A stretch of DNA of 64,000 bases from Acidovorax radicis (GTDB taxonomy: Bacteria > Pseudomonadota > Gammaproteobacteria > Burkholderiales > Burkholderiaceae_C). The notes beneath the pieces are model-generated. The model searched no databases and was not told the DNA's origin. It was given only the letters and a program-made list of their open reading frames with translations. Below are positions 42,822-51,676 of the stretch, piece by piece. Both the position numbers and the translations under genes were made by a program. How positions within the stretch are numbered: position 1 is the first letter of the stretch; each line of letters starts with the position of its first letter. Location: positions 496,001 to 560,000 of the forward strand of contig NZ_CP075184.1 in the NCBI RefSeq assembly GCF_020510705.1. The letters run 5' to 3'.

Positions 42822-44723
42822 ATGCACGTTGCACCCACCACCCCCGACCTGATCCTGCACAACGGCCGCTTCACCACGCTGGGCCGTGCCAACCCCATGG
42901 CCAGTGCGGTCACCATTGCGCAAGGGCGCTTTACCAAAGTCGGTGGCGACCGTGAGGTGATGGCGCTGGCCGGCCCACAGACGCGGGTCATCGACCTGGG
43001 CGGGCGCAGCGTGTTGCCGGGGCTCATCGACAACCATCTGCACATCATCCGCGGCGGCCTCAACTTCAATATGGAGCTGCGGTGGGACGGGGTGCGCAGC
43101 CTGGCCGACGCCATGGCCATGCTCAAAGCGCAGGTAGCCGTGACGCCCGCGCCGCAGTGGGTGCGCGTGGTGGGCGGCTTCACCGAACACCAGTTTGCGG
43201 AAAAGCGCCTGCCCACGCTGGCGGAGCTGAACGCCGTGGCGCCCGACACGCCCGTGTTCATCCTGCATTTGTACGACCGCGCGCTGCTCAACGGCGCCGC
43301 GCTGCGCGCCGTGGGCTATGGCAAGGACACGCCCGCGCCGCCCGGCGGCGAGATCGTGCGCGACAGCGCGGGCAACCCCACGGGCCTGCTGCTGGCCAAG
43401 CCCAATGCGGCCATCCTGTATGCCACGCTGGCCAAGGGCCCCAAGCTGCCGCACGACTACCAGGTCAACTCCACGCGCCACTTCATGCGCGAGCTCAACC
43501 GCCTGGGCGTGACCGGCGCCATCGACGCGGGCGGCGGCATGCAGAACTACCCGGATGACTACGACGTGATCCAGGAGCTGGCCGATGCCGACCAGCTCAC
43601 CATTCGCCTGGCCTACAACCTGTTCACGCAAAAGCCCCAGCACGAGAAGGAGGACTTCCTGAACTGGACGGCCACCTCGCAGTACAAGCAGGGCACGGAC
43701 TACTTTCGCCACAACGGCGCGGGCGAGATGCTGGTGTTCTCCGCCGCCGACTTCGAGGACTTCCGCCAGCCCCAGCCCGAGCTCGCGCCCGGCATGGAAG
43801 GCGAGCTGGAAGAGGTGGTGCGCATCCTCGCGCAGAACCGCTGGCCCTGGCGCATGCACGCCACCTACGACGAGACCATCGAGCGCGCGCTCAACGTGTT
43901 TGAAAAGGTCAACCAGGACACACCGCTGGCCGGCCTGAACTGGTTCTTCGACCACGCCGAGACCATTTCGGAAAAGTCCATCGACCGCATCGCCGCCCTG
44001 GGCGGCGGCGTGGCCGTGCAGCACCGCATGGCCTACCAGGGCGAGTACTTCGTCGAGCGCTACGGTGCTGCGGCGGCCGAGGCCACGCCCCCGGTCAAGC
44101 GCATGCTGGCAAAGGGCGTCAATGTGTCCGCCGGCACCGACGCCACCCGCGTGGCCAGCTACAACCCCTGGGTGTCGCTGTCCTGGCTCGTCACCGGCAA
44201 GACGGTGGGCGGCCTGCAGCTTACGCCGCAACGCAACTGCCTCACCCGCGACCAGGCCCTGCGCATGTGGACCGAGAACGTTACCTGGTTCAGCAACGAG
44301 CAGGGCAAGAAGGGCCGCATCGAGGCGGGCCAGCTGGCCGACCTCGTCGTGCCTGACCGCGACTTCTTTGCCTGCCCCGAGTCCGACATCGCCGACACCA
44401 CGGCCCTGCTCACCGTGGTGGGCGGCAAGGTGGTCTATGGCGTGGGCGACTTCGCGCGCTTTGACGACGCAGCCCCGCCGCCCGCCATGCCCGACTGGTC
44501 GCCCGTGCGCACCTTCGGCGGCTACGGCGCCTGGGGTGCCCAGGGAGGGGCGGACGGCGCGCCGCTGCAGGCCGTGCTGCGCAACGCGGCGGCGAACTGC
44601 GGCTGTGCGAGCAACTGTAACCTGCACGGCCACGCCCATGCCACGGCCTGGAGCAGCAAGCTCCCCGTGTCCGACCTGCAGGGCTTTTGGGGTGCGCTCG
44701 GCTGCGCCTGCTGGGCGGTGTGA
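42822..44723 (+). CDS. Metal-dependent amidohydrolase (YtcJ-like) with Cys/His-rich C-terminus
   Basis: A 633-residue enzyme of the amidohydrolase superfamily. The metal-binding strand motif is LPGLIDNHLHIIRGG; further ligands are likely in the RWPWRMHATYDET and WFFDHAETIS segments, and the final Asp in VSAGTDATRVASYNP. Family members hydrolyse amides or deformylate, as YtcJ-like proteins do. The last about 55 residues are unusual: NCGCASNCNLHGHAHATAW provides three Cys and three His in a short span, likely a separate metal site. It starts only 4 bp after the alpha/beta hydrolase stop and its stop overlaps the DoxX GTG, so it is translationally coupled. Confidence 0.9.
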   Translation: MHVAPTTPDLILHNGRFTTLGRANPMASAVTIAQGRFTKVGGDREVMALAGPQTRVIDLGGRSVLPGLIDNHLHIIRGGLNFNMELRWDGVRSLADAMAMLKAQVAVTPAPQWVRVVGGFTEHQFAEKRLPTLAELNAVAPDTPVFILHLYDRALLNGAALRAVGYGKDTPAPPGGEIVRDSAGNPTGLLLAKPNAAILYATLAKGPKLPHDYQVNSTRHFMRELNRLGVTGAIDAGGGMQNYPDDYDVIQELADADQLTIRLAYNLFTQKPQHEKEDFLNWTATSQYKQGTDYFRHNGAGEMLVFSAADFEDFRQPQPELAPGMEGELEEVVRILAQNRWPWRMHATYDETIERALNVFEKVNQDTPLAGLNWFFDHAETISEKSIDRIAALGGGVAVQHRMAYQGEYFVERYGAAAAEATPPVKRMLAKGVNVSAGTDATRVASYNPWVSLSWLVTGKTVGGLQLTPQRNCLTRDQALRMWTENVTWFSNEQGKKGRIEAGQLADLVVPDRDFFACPESDIADTTALLTVVGGKVVYGVGDFARFDDAAPPPAMPDWSPVRTFGGYGAWGAQGGADGAPLQAVLRNAAANCGCASNCNLHGHAHATAWSSKLPVSDLQGFWGALGCACWAV

Positions 44724-45133
44724 CGGTGTTGCACGCATTGCAAAACGCCGCCACCGCTCCCTGGGTGCAGACGCTGGCGCTGCTGTGCCTGTGCGCCGCC
44801 TACCTGCAGGGCGGCATCGGCAAGGCCCGCGACTTTGCGGGTGCCGTGGCCGAGGTGCGCTCGCTCGGCCTGGCGCCCGCGGCGCCCATCGCCGCCGCCA
44901 CGCTGGTGCTGCAGCTTTCGGCCTCGGCGCTCATCCTGTCGGGCTGGTACCGCTGGCTGGGGGCGCTGGCCCTGGCGGGCTTCACTGTGCTCGCCGCCTT
45001 GCTGGCAGACCGCTTCTGGGCCGCGCCGCCCGCCGATCGACAGCGCAGCGCCAACGCATTTTTTGAACATTGGGGCCTGGTGGGCGGCATGCTGCTCGTC
45101 GCCTGGCACGACCTCGGAGGCCACCATGTCTGA
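44720..45133 (+). CDS. DoxX-family membrane protein
   Basis: A 137-residue protein with about four predicted helices, including LALLCLCAAYLQGGIGKARD, LVLQLSASALILSGWYRWLG and LALAGFTVLAALLADRFWA, typical for DoxX. In Sulfolobus DoxX relates to thiosulfate:quinone oxidoreductase, but bacterial DoxX proteins are of mostly unknown function; some join redox-stress complexes. I chose the GTG at 44720 because it overlaps the stop of the amidohydrolase (GTGA) and aligns the first helix; the frame is open to 44687. The stop overlaps the MFS gene start by 8 bp. Coupling to both neighbours argues it takes part in the same process. Confidence 0.87.
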   Translation: MTVLHALQNAATAPWVQTLALLCLCAAYLQGGIGKARDFAGAVAEVRSLGLAPAAPIAAATLVLQLSASALILSGWYRWLGALALAGFTVLAALLADRFWAAPPADRQRSANAFFEHWGLVGGMLLVAWHDLGGHHV

Positions 45134-46787
45134 TCACAATCCAACCGAACCCGACACCACCACCGTACCGGGCAGCTTTGCGCCGCTGGCCATTCCCGTC
45201 TTTGCGGTGCTGTGGGCCGCCACGGTGCTGGGCAACATCGGCAGCTTCATGCGCGACGTGGCCAGCGCCTGGATGGTGACCGAGCTCTCGTCCAGCCCCA
45301 CGGCGGTCGCGCTGATCCAGACCGCCGCCACGTTGCCGGTCTTTCTGCTTGCCATCCCTGCGGGCGTGCTGTCGGACATCCTGGACCGCCGCCGCTTCCT
45401 CATCGGCGTGCAGGTGCTGCTGGCGGCCGTCAGCGGAACGCTGCTCATCCTGGCCAACACCCACACGCTGACGCTGGAGTGGCTGGTGGCCCTGACCTTT
45501 GTGGGCGGTATCGGTGCCGCGCTCATGGGCCCCACCTGGCAGTCCATCGTGCCCGAGCTGGTGCCGCGCAGCGAGCTCAGGAGCGCCGTGGCGCTCAACT
45601 CGCTGGGCATCAACATCGCACGCGCCATCGGCCCGGCGGCGGGCGGCCTGCTGCTGGCCAGCTTCGGCGCGGCCATGGCCTACGGCCTGGACGTGCTGAG
45701 CTATGTGTTCGTGATCGCCGCGCTGCTGTGGTGGAAGCGCCCCAAGGCCGAGGCGTCGGGCCTGAACGAGCAGTTCTTCGGCGCCTTCCGTGCCGGTGTG
45801 CGCTACGCCCGTGCCAGCCGCGAGCTGCATGTGGTGCTGCTGCGCGCAGCCGTGTTCTTCCTGTTCGCCAGCTCCGTCTGGGCGCTGCTGCCGCTGGTGG
45901 CGCGCCGCATGCTGGGCGGCTCGGCAGGCTTTTACGGCGTGATGCTGGGCGCCGTGGGCGCGGGCGCCATTTTGGGCGCCGTGCTGCTGCCCCGCTTGCG
46001 CCAGCGGCTCGACACCGACGGGCTGGTGCTGCTGGCCTCGCTGCTCACCGCCGCCGTCATGGGCGTGCTGACCGTGGCCCCGCCCCAGTGGGCCGCCGTG
46101 GCGCTGATGCTGGTGCTGGGCCTGGGCTGGATCATCGCGCTGACCACCCTCAACGGCGTGGCCCAGGCCGTGCTACCCAACTGGGTGCGCGGCCGGGGCC
46201 TGGCCATCTACCTCATGGTCTTCAACGGTGCGATGGCAGCCGGCAGCCTGGGCTGGGGCCTCATCGCAGGGCAGGCCGGCTTGCCGGTCACGCTGCTGAT
46301 GGGCGCGGCCGGGCTGGTGGTGGCGTCGCTCATCTTTCACCGCGTGAAGCTGCCCACCGGCGAGGCCGACCTGCAGCCCTCCAACCACTGGCCCGAGCCC
46401 CTGCTGGCCGAGCCCGTGGCGCACGACCGAGGCCCGGTGATGGTGCAGATCGAATACCGCATCGCCAAGCCCGACCTGCCCGCCTTCCTGCAGGCCATGC
46501 AGCACCTGTCCCAAGAGCGGCGCCGCGATGGCGCCTACGCCTGGGGCGTGGCGGAGCACACGGATGAATCCGGCCGGGTCATCGAGTGGTTCCTGGTCGA
46601 ATCGTGGGCCGAGCATCTGCGCCAGCACCACCGCGTGTCCAAGGCCGATGCCGACCTGCAAGCGGAGGCGCTGCGTTTCCATGTCGGGCCGGAGCGGCCG
46701 GTGGTGTACCACTTTCTGGCACTGACGCCAGGGCATGCGGGCGAAGAGGGCGCAGCCCCGTCAACGAAGGCTTCGTACGCACACTGA
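45126..46787 (+). CDS. MFS exporter of the MFS_3 (EntS-like) type with C-terminal ABM-like domain
   Basis: A 553-residue protein with a 10-12-helix major facilitator domain (about residues 20-420; LSDILDRRRFLIG is the loop 2-3 motif) and a soluble C-terminal part of about 110 residues (VMVQIEYRIAKPDLPAFLQA onward) that looks like the antibiotic-biosynthesis-monooxygenase ferredoxin fold; WFLVESWAEHLRQHHRVSKA is typical. Proteins of this two-part form are known in the MFS_3 family, which includes the enterobactin exporter EntS. It ends the pirin operon and may export the product or substrate of its enzymes. The ATG lies inside the last codons of DoxX. Confidence 0.9.
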   Translation: MSDHNPTEPDTTTVPGSFAPLAIPVFAVLWAATVLGNIGSFMRDVASAWMVTELSSSPTAVALIQTAATLPVFLLAIPAGVLSDILDRRRFLIGVQVLLAAVSGTLLILANTHTLTLEWLVALTFVGGIGAALMGPTWQSIVPELVPRSELRSAVALNSLGINIARAIGPAAGGLLLASFGAAMAYGLDVLSYVFVIAALLWWKRPKAEASGLNEQFFGAFRAGVRYARASRELHVVLLRAAVFFLFASSVWALLPLVARRMLGGSAGFYGVMLGAVGAGAILGAVLLPRLRQRLDTDGLVLLASLLTAAVMGVLTVAPPQWAAVALMLVLGLGWIIALTTLNGVAQAVLPNWVRGRGLAIYLMVFNGAMAAGSLGWGLIAGQAGLPVTLLMGAAGLVVASLIFHRVKLPTGEADLQPSNHWPEPLLAEPVAHDRGPVMVQIEYRIAKPDLPAFLQAMQHLSQERRRDGAYAWGVAEHTDESGRVIEWFLVESWAEHLRQHHRVSKADADLQAEALRFHVGPERPVVYHFLALTPGHAGEEGAAPSTKASYAH

Positions 46788-46790
46788 TGG

Positions 46791-46855
46791 GTGTTTTTAG
46801 TGAAATTGGCCTCTGGTGCTTATTGAATAAGCGCTAGCAGCTATCAAATTGATAT
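46791..46855. repeat. Dispersed stem-loop repeat, copy 7
   Basis: TGGCCTCTGGTGCTTATTGA, then ATAAGCGCTAGCAGCTATCA and AATTGATATCG: near-complete copy between the convergent MFS and molybdoenzyme genes. Confidence 0.85.
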
Positions 46856-46881
46856 CGTCTTGGTTGCGCGGGTGAATGCGA

Positions 46882-48978
46882 TCAGGCAGATGCCAGCGTC
46901 GGTGTTTCCACCGCGCTGGCTTCTACCTCCACCAGGCAGTCATAAAACGTCGGCGCGCGGCCCAGGTCCGTGAGGGCCTGGCTGGTGACCTCGTTCACGT
47001 TGGTGCCGCCCAGCCCCAGCTTGCGCCACCAGATGCCCAGGCCATTCACAACCCCGGGCCGTGCGCGGCGCGAGACGGTGGCGTGGCACAGGTAGCTGCC
47101 CCGGTCGTTGAACACGCGCACCACGGCGTCGTTGGCGATGCCGCGCGCCTCGGCGTCGTCGGGGTGGATCTCCAGCACCGGGCGGCCTTCGATGGTGCGC
47201 AGGCTTTGCACGTTGACGAAGGTGGAATTGAGGAAGTTGCGCGCGGGCGGGGAGATCATGGCCAGCGGGTAGCGTGCGTCGGTGCCCTGCAGCTCGTGGT
47301 TGGGCAGGTGGTCGGGCAGTCCGTCCAGGCCTTGCGCGGCCAGGCGGGCACTGTAGAACTCGCATTGGCCTGATGGCGTGGGGAAGTTGCCCTCGGCAAA
47401 CGGCGCATCGGGCAAAGCCAGCGTGGCAAAGCCTTGCGATTCCAGCAGTGCGTAGTCCACCGCGTCGCCAAAAGCCTGGCGGCACAGCGCTTCGTCGCTG
47501 TCGGCAAAGCAGGGCTCGGTGAAGCCCATGCGCGCGGCCAGGTCGCGAAAAATTTGCGCATTGCTGCGGGCCTCGCCCAGCGGCGCAATGGCGGGGCGGT
47601 TGAGCAGCACGTCGGTGTGGCCGTAGGAGAGGTGCACGTCCCAGTGCTCCAGCTGCGTGGTGGCGGGCAGGATGTAGTCGGCGTAGTCCGCCGTGTCGGT
47701 CTTGAAGTGCTCCAGCACCACGGTGAACAGATCCTCGCGCGCAAAGCCCTGCACCACCTTGCTGGAGTCGGGCGCCACGGCCACGGGGTTGCTGTTGTAG
47801 ACCACGATGGCCTCCACCTTGGGGCCGAAGCCGGGCGATGTCTCGCGCAGCAGGTCGTCGCCAATGGTGACCATGTTGATGGTGCGCGGTGTCTTGGCGG
47901 GCATCAGGTCGGGCCGCTGCAGCACCGCGCGCTGCGCCGGGAACTGGCCCGAGCTGGACAGCAGCACGCCGCCCGCGCGGTGGCGCCACGCGCCCGTGAG
48001 TGCAGGCAGGCAGGCCACGGCGCGCACCGCGTTGCCGCCGCCGCGCACGCGCTGCATGCCGTAGTTCAGGCGAATCGCGGCGGGCTGGGTGGTGCCGTAG
48101 TCCTTGGCCAGCTGGCGGATCTGCTCCACCGGAATGCCGCAGACCTCGGCCGCGCGCTCGGGCGGCCATTGCAGGGCGCGCTCGCGCAGCTGGTCCCAGC
48201 CCAGCGTGTGGCGGGCGATGTAGTCGTGGTCCAGCCAATCGTGGGTGATCAGCTCGTGCATCAGCGCCAGGGCCAGCGCGGCGTCGGTGCCGGGGCGCAG
48301 CTGGATGTGCTCGTGGCACTTGTCGGCGGTTTCGGTTTTGCGCGGGTCGATGCACACCAGCCTGGCGCCGTTCCTCTTGGCCTGCTGCGCATAGCGCCAG
48401 AAGTGCAGGTTGCTGCCGATGGAGTTGCTGCCCCAGATCAGGATGAGCTGCGATTCGGCGAAGAACTCCATCTTCATGCCCACCTTGCCGCCCAGTGTTT
48501 GCGTCAGGGCCTCGGCGCCGGCCGAGGCGCAGATGGTGCGGTCGAGCTGCGAGGCGCCGAGCTGGTGGAAGAAGCGCCGGTCCATGCTCTCGCCCTGCAC
48601 CATGCCCATGGTGCCCGCGTAGCTGTAGGGCAGGATGGCCTCGGGCGCGCGCGCGGCGATGGATTGCAGGCGCTGCGCGATGTCGGCCAGGGCTTCGTCC
48701 CAACTGACCGGGGTGAACTGTCCGCTGCCTTTGGCCCCGGTGCGCTTGAGCGGGGTGAGCACACGCTCTGCGTGGTAGCTGCGCTCGGTGTACTTGCTCA
48801 CCTTGGCGCACAGCACGCCGTCGGTGTGCCCATGGTCGGAGTTGCCTTGCACGCGGGTGGCCACACCGTTCTCCACCGTGGTGAGCAGGGCGCAGGTGTC
48901 CGGGCAGTCGTGCGGGCAGGCGCCACGCACCAGAATCGACGCGGTTGCAGGGGAATTAACGGCTGAAGTCATCGGCAT
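46882..48978 (-). CDS. Molybdopterin oxidoreductase (DMSO reductase superfamily)
   Basis: A 698-residue cytoplasmic molybdenum or tungsten enzyme. Four Cys for a [4Fe-4S] cluster are present: Cys21, 25, 29 and 57 (ACPHDCPDTCA and VLCAK). The cofactor-binding segments ILIWGSNSIGSNLHFWRYAQ and IDPRKTETADKCHEHIQLRP are clear, and the C-terminal molydopterin dinucleotide-binding domain starts near LAMISPPARNFLNSTF. The metal ligand should lie around RTICASAGAEALTQT, either Cys150 or Ser152, which leaves the subclass open between formate-dehydrogenase-like and BisC-like enzymes. No Tat signal is visible and no electron-transfer subunit gene is adjacent. The substrate is unknown. Confidence 0.9.
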   Translation of the reverse strand: MPMTSAVNSPATASILVRGACPHDCPDTCALLTTVENGVATRVQGNSDHGHTDGVLCAKVSKYTERSYHAERVLTPLKRTGAKGSGQFTPVSWDEALADIAQRLQSIAARAPEAILPYSYAGTMGMVQGESMDRRFFHQLGASQLDRTICASAGAEALTQTLGGKVGMKMEFFAESQLILIWGSNSIGSNLHFWRYAQQAKRNGARLVCIDPRKTETADKCHEHIQLRPGTDAALALALMHELITHDWLDHDYIARHTLGWDQLRERALQWPPERAAEVCGIPVEQIRQLAKDYGTTQPAAIRLNYGMQRVRGGGNAVRAVACLPALTGAWRHRAGGVLLSSSGQFPAQRAVLQRPDLMPAKTPRTINMVTIGDDLLRETSPGFGPKVEAIVVYNSNPVAVAPDSSKVVQGFAREDLFTVVLEHFKTDTADYADYILPATTQLEHWDVHLSYGHTDVLLNRPAIAPLGEARSNAQIFRDLAARMGFTEPCFADSDEALCRQAFGDAVDYALLESQGFATLALPDAPFAEGNFPTPSGQCEFYSARLAAQGLDGLPDHLPNHELQGTDARYPLAMISPPARNFLNSTFVNVQSLRTIEGRPVLEIHPDDAEARGIANDAVVRVFNDRGSYLCHATVSRRARPGVVNGLGIWWRKLGLGGTNVNEVTSQALTDLGRAPTFYDCLVEVEASAVETPTLASA

Positions 48979-49040
48979 GGGGCAGGTTCGTTAAACTGCA
49001 AGGGGGTTGGAAATGGCGTGCATATGTCGCACAGGTGACT

Positions 49041-49069
49041 TTGTCGTGCACTCCGTTGCACTGTATTCT
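49041..49069 (+). promoter_or_regulatory. Candidate sigma-70 promoter for the binding-protein gene
   Basis: TTGTCG (49041-49046), a 17-bp spacer and TATTCT (49064-49069), 70 bp before the ATG at 49140. The spacing is optimal; the match is moderate. Confidence 0.5.
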
Positions 49070-49139
49070 GGCGAGCCACATGGCCGCAGTCTCCGGCAGC
49101 AGCAACCCCGCAGTGTTTGACTAGAGCAGGGATTTCACC

Positions 49140-50288
49140 ATGAAGCAAATGGCATTGGGGCGCAGGCAGTTTTCTATCGGGCTGGGCGCCGCGGCATTGG
49201 GGGGCTTTCACACCGCCCGCGCGCAAAGCGAAGGCCGCATCGTGCTGGGCCAGTCGGCGGCTCTCACGGGCCTGGCCGCACAACTGGGGGGGCAACTCAA
49301 TCTGGGCGCCAAGCTGTGTTTTGATCAGCTCAATGCCCAGGGCGGTGTGGGCCGGCGGATGATCGAGATCCGCTCGATGGACGACGGCTACGAGCCAGAC
49401 CGTTGTGCCGAGAACACCCGCAAGCTGATCGCCGATGACGTGTTTGCGTTGTTCGGTTACATCGGCACACCCACCAGCCTGGCAGCGCTGCCGCTCTTCA
49501 CCCAGGCCAAGGTGCCATTTTTTGCACCGTTCAGCGGGGCAGAGGCCCTGCGCCAGCCGTTTAACCGCCTTATCTTTCATGCGCGCGCGTCTTATTACGA
49601 CGAGACGGCGCTCATCGTGCGGCAGCTCACCAACCTGGGGCTCAAGAAGATCGGCGTGTTCTATCAGAACGATGCCTACGGCAAGGCGGGGCTCGATGGC
49701 GTGACCAAGGCGCTTGCCGACCTCAAGCTCGTGCCAGTGGCCACGGCCACGGTGGAGCGCAACTCCACAGACGTGAAGGCGGCCGTGGACAAGCTGGTGG
49801 CCGCGAAGCCCGAAGCGGTGGTGCAGATATCGGCCTACGCGGCCAGCGCGGCCTTTGTGCGCGCGGCGCGCAAAGCGGGCTACGGCGGCACGTTCTATAA
49901 CGTGTCATTTGTGGGCACGCAGGCGCTGGCCGATGAGCTGGGCAAGGACGGGGCGGGCGTGGTGGTGTCGCAGGTGATGCCTTCGCCTTATCAGCCGTCG
50001 CGCCAGATCACGCGCGAGTTTCTTGAGGCCATCAAGAAGGGCGGCGACAAGGTGCAACCCAACTACTCCAGCATGGAAGGCTATGTGGCCGCGCGCCTGT
50101 TTGTCGAAGGCCTGCGCCAGGCCCACGCCAGCGGCAAGGTCACGCGCGAGAGTTTGATTGCCGGCACCGAATCCATCGGCACCCAGGCCATCTCGGGGTT
50201 TGCCGTGGCACTCAGCGCCACCAACCATGCGGCATCGAAGTTTGTCGAGATGTCCATGCTGACCGGGGACGGGCGGGTCAGGACCTGA
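49140..50288 (+). CDS. ABC transporter periplasmic binding protein (branched-chain amino acid/amide type)
   Basis: A 382-residue periplasmic binding protein of the Leu/Ile/Val (Peripla_BP_6) type. The export signal contains a twin-arginine-like GRRQFSIGLGAAALGG and ends near HTARAQ. The mature domain starts IVLGQSAALTGLAAQLGG, with LFGYIGTPTSLAALPLF and QNDAYGKAGLDGV as typical ligand-site and hinge regions. No permease or ATPase gene is adjacent, so it must use distant components or act as a sensor. The gene is divergent from the molybdoenzyme gene. Ligands in this family range from amino acids to amides and aromatics; which one applies here is not visible. Confidence 0.92.
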   Translation: MKQMALGRRQFSIGLGAAALGGFHTARAQSEGRIVLGQSAALTGLAAQLGGQLNLGAKLCFDQLNAQGGVGRRMIEIRSMDDGYEPDRCAENTRKLIADDVFALFGYIGTPTSLAALPLFTQAKVPFFAPFSGAEALRQPFNRLIFHARASYYDETALIVRQLTNLGLKKIGVFYQNDAYGKAGLDGVTKALADLKLVPVATATVERNSTDVKAAVDKLVAAKPEAVVQISAYAASAAFVRAARKAGYGGTFYNVSFVGTQALADELGKDGAGVVVSQVMPSPYQPSRQITREFLEAIKKGGDKVQPNYSSMEGYVAARLFVEGLRQAHASGKVTRESLIAGTESIGTQAISGFAVALSATNHAASKFVEMSMLTGDGRVRT

Positions 50289-50301
50289 CCGAGCGTGTCA
50301 G

Positions 50302-50370
50302 CCACCCCCTGAGTCGCTTCGCGCCTTCCCCTGGGGGCGCCCCGGTGGCCTGGCAAAGCCCGTTCCACGG
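50302..50370. repeat. CCCCCTGAG/CGCCTTCCCC dispersed repeat
   Basis: CCACCCCCTGAGTCGCTTCG, then CGCCTTCCCCTGGGGGCGCC. Third copy of this family, after the binding-protein gene and before the convergent argE-like gene. Confidence 0.75.
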
Positions 50371-50441
50371 TGGCACTGGTCTGGGCCGCGCCCCGTGCCG
50401 TTCTCGCGCCCCTTGCGTTGCTCTGACACGATTGCTGTGAG

Positions 50442-51599
50442 TCAGCCGAACGACTTGGTGCGCGCCAGCCCCTGCATGAACGCCTCGCACCGGCCCAGCT
50501 GTTCCAGGCTTACGTACTCGTCGGGCTGGTGGGCCTGCTGGATGCTGCCCGGGCCGCACACCACGGTGGAGATGCCCGCGTTCTTGAACAGCCCCGCCTC
50601 GGTGCCAAAGGCCACCAGCGTGGTGCTTTTTTCGCCCGATAGCTCTTGCGCCAGCCGCGTCACCGGGTCGTCCTTGCTGCCCAGAAAGCTCGGGATCTCG
50701 CAAATCGTCTCGAACTCGAAGCCCGCTGCGGGCGCCACCTTCTTCATGGCGGGCTCCAGCGACTTGGCGTAAGCCACCACCTCGGACTGCATCTGCGCGG
50801 CGTTGGCCGTGGGCAGGTCGCGGAACTCGTAGCGGAACTCGGCGTCGCGCGGCACCACGTTGTCGGCAATGCCGCCGTGGAACTGGCCCACGCTGGTGGT
50901 GGAGAAGGGCACGTCAAAGCCCTCAAAGCGGGGCTCGTTCTTTTCAAAGTCTTCCGCCATGTCGCGCACCCGGCCCACCACGCGGGCGGCCATCTCGATG
51001 GCGTTGACCGAATGCGGCGTGAGGGACGAGTGCGCCTCTTTGCCGCGCACGCAGCACTTGTAGCGGTACACACCCTTGTGCGCGATGGCCGGGATCATGC
51101 TGGTGGGCTCGCCCACGATGCAGGCCAGGGGGCGGATGTTGGCGTCGCGCAGGTCGGCGATGAGTTCCTTCACGCCAAAGCAGCCAATCTCTTCCTCGTA
51201 GCTGAATGCCAGATGGACCGCAAAAGGCGCGTCGCTGTTCAGGAACTGCTCTGCGTGCGAGACAGCGATGCCGATGAAGGCCTTCATGTCGGCACTGCCG
51301 CGCCCGTAGAGCCTGCCGTCTTTCACAAGGGCGCTCAGCGGGTCCATGCTCCAGTCCTGCCCGTCCCACGGCACCGTGTCGGTGTGGCCCGAGAGGATCA
51401 CGCCAGCGGGCTTGCTCTCGCCCAGCGTGGCAAACAGGTTGGCCTTGGTCTTGTCCTCGTTGAAGGTCAACCGGCTTTTGACGCCCAGCTTGGCCAAGTG
51501 GTCGCGGATGAAATGGATCAGCTCCAGGTTGGAGTGGTGGCTGACGGTGTTCATGCGCACCAGGGTTTGCGCAAGTTCGAGGGCGTGGGCAGAAATCAT
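50442..51599 (-). CDS. argE: Acetylornithine deacetylase (ArgE, M20 family)
   Basis: A 385-residue zinc hydrolase that removes the acetyl group from N-acetylornithine in arginine synthesis, or a close M20 relative. Metal-site motifs are GVILSGHTDTVP, GRGSADMKAFIG, the catalytic SYEEEIGCFG and CIVGEPTS, and the late SIQQAHQPDEYVSLEQL. The dimerisation domain occupies about 180-290. I chose the ATG at 51599 as the family start (ALELAQTLVRMNTVSH); the frame extends to 51671 but would approach the divergent gene at 51677. Other arg genes are not nearby, so a catabolic deacetylase role is possible. Confidence 0.87.
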   Translation of the reverse strand: MISAHALELAQTLVRMNTVSHHSNLELIHFIRDHLAKLGVKSRLTFNEDKTKANLFATLGESKPAGVILSGHTDTVPWDGQDWSMDPLSALVKDGRLYGRGSADMKAFIGIAVSHAEQFLNSDAPFAVHLAFSYEEEIGCFGVKELIADLRDANIRPLACIVGEPTSMIPAIAHKGVYRYKCCVRGKEAHSSLTPHSVNAIEMAARVVGRVRDMAEDFEKNEPRFEGFDVPFSTTSVGQFHGGIADNVVPRDAEFRYEFRDLPTANAAQMQSEVVAYAKSLEPAMKKVAPAAGFEFETICEIPSFLGSKDDPVTRLAQELSGEKSTTLVAFGTEAGLFKNAGISTVVCGPGSIQQAHQPDEYVSLEQLGRCEAFMQGLARTKSFG

Positions 51600-51676
51600 G
51601 GGGTGGCTAGCGAATAACCCGGGTTGGCACGTGAGTTGCTGTCGGACTAGACTGTGAGATCGTAAGGACACATATC

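Noticed and set aside
45126..46787. MFS plus monooxygenase-like domain as a novel fusion
   Set aside because: This two-part architecture is, to my knowledge, normal for the MFS_3 family, so it is not reported as new.
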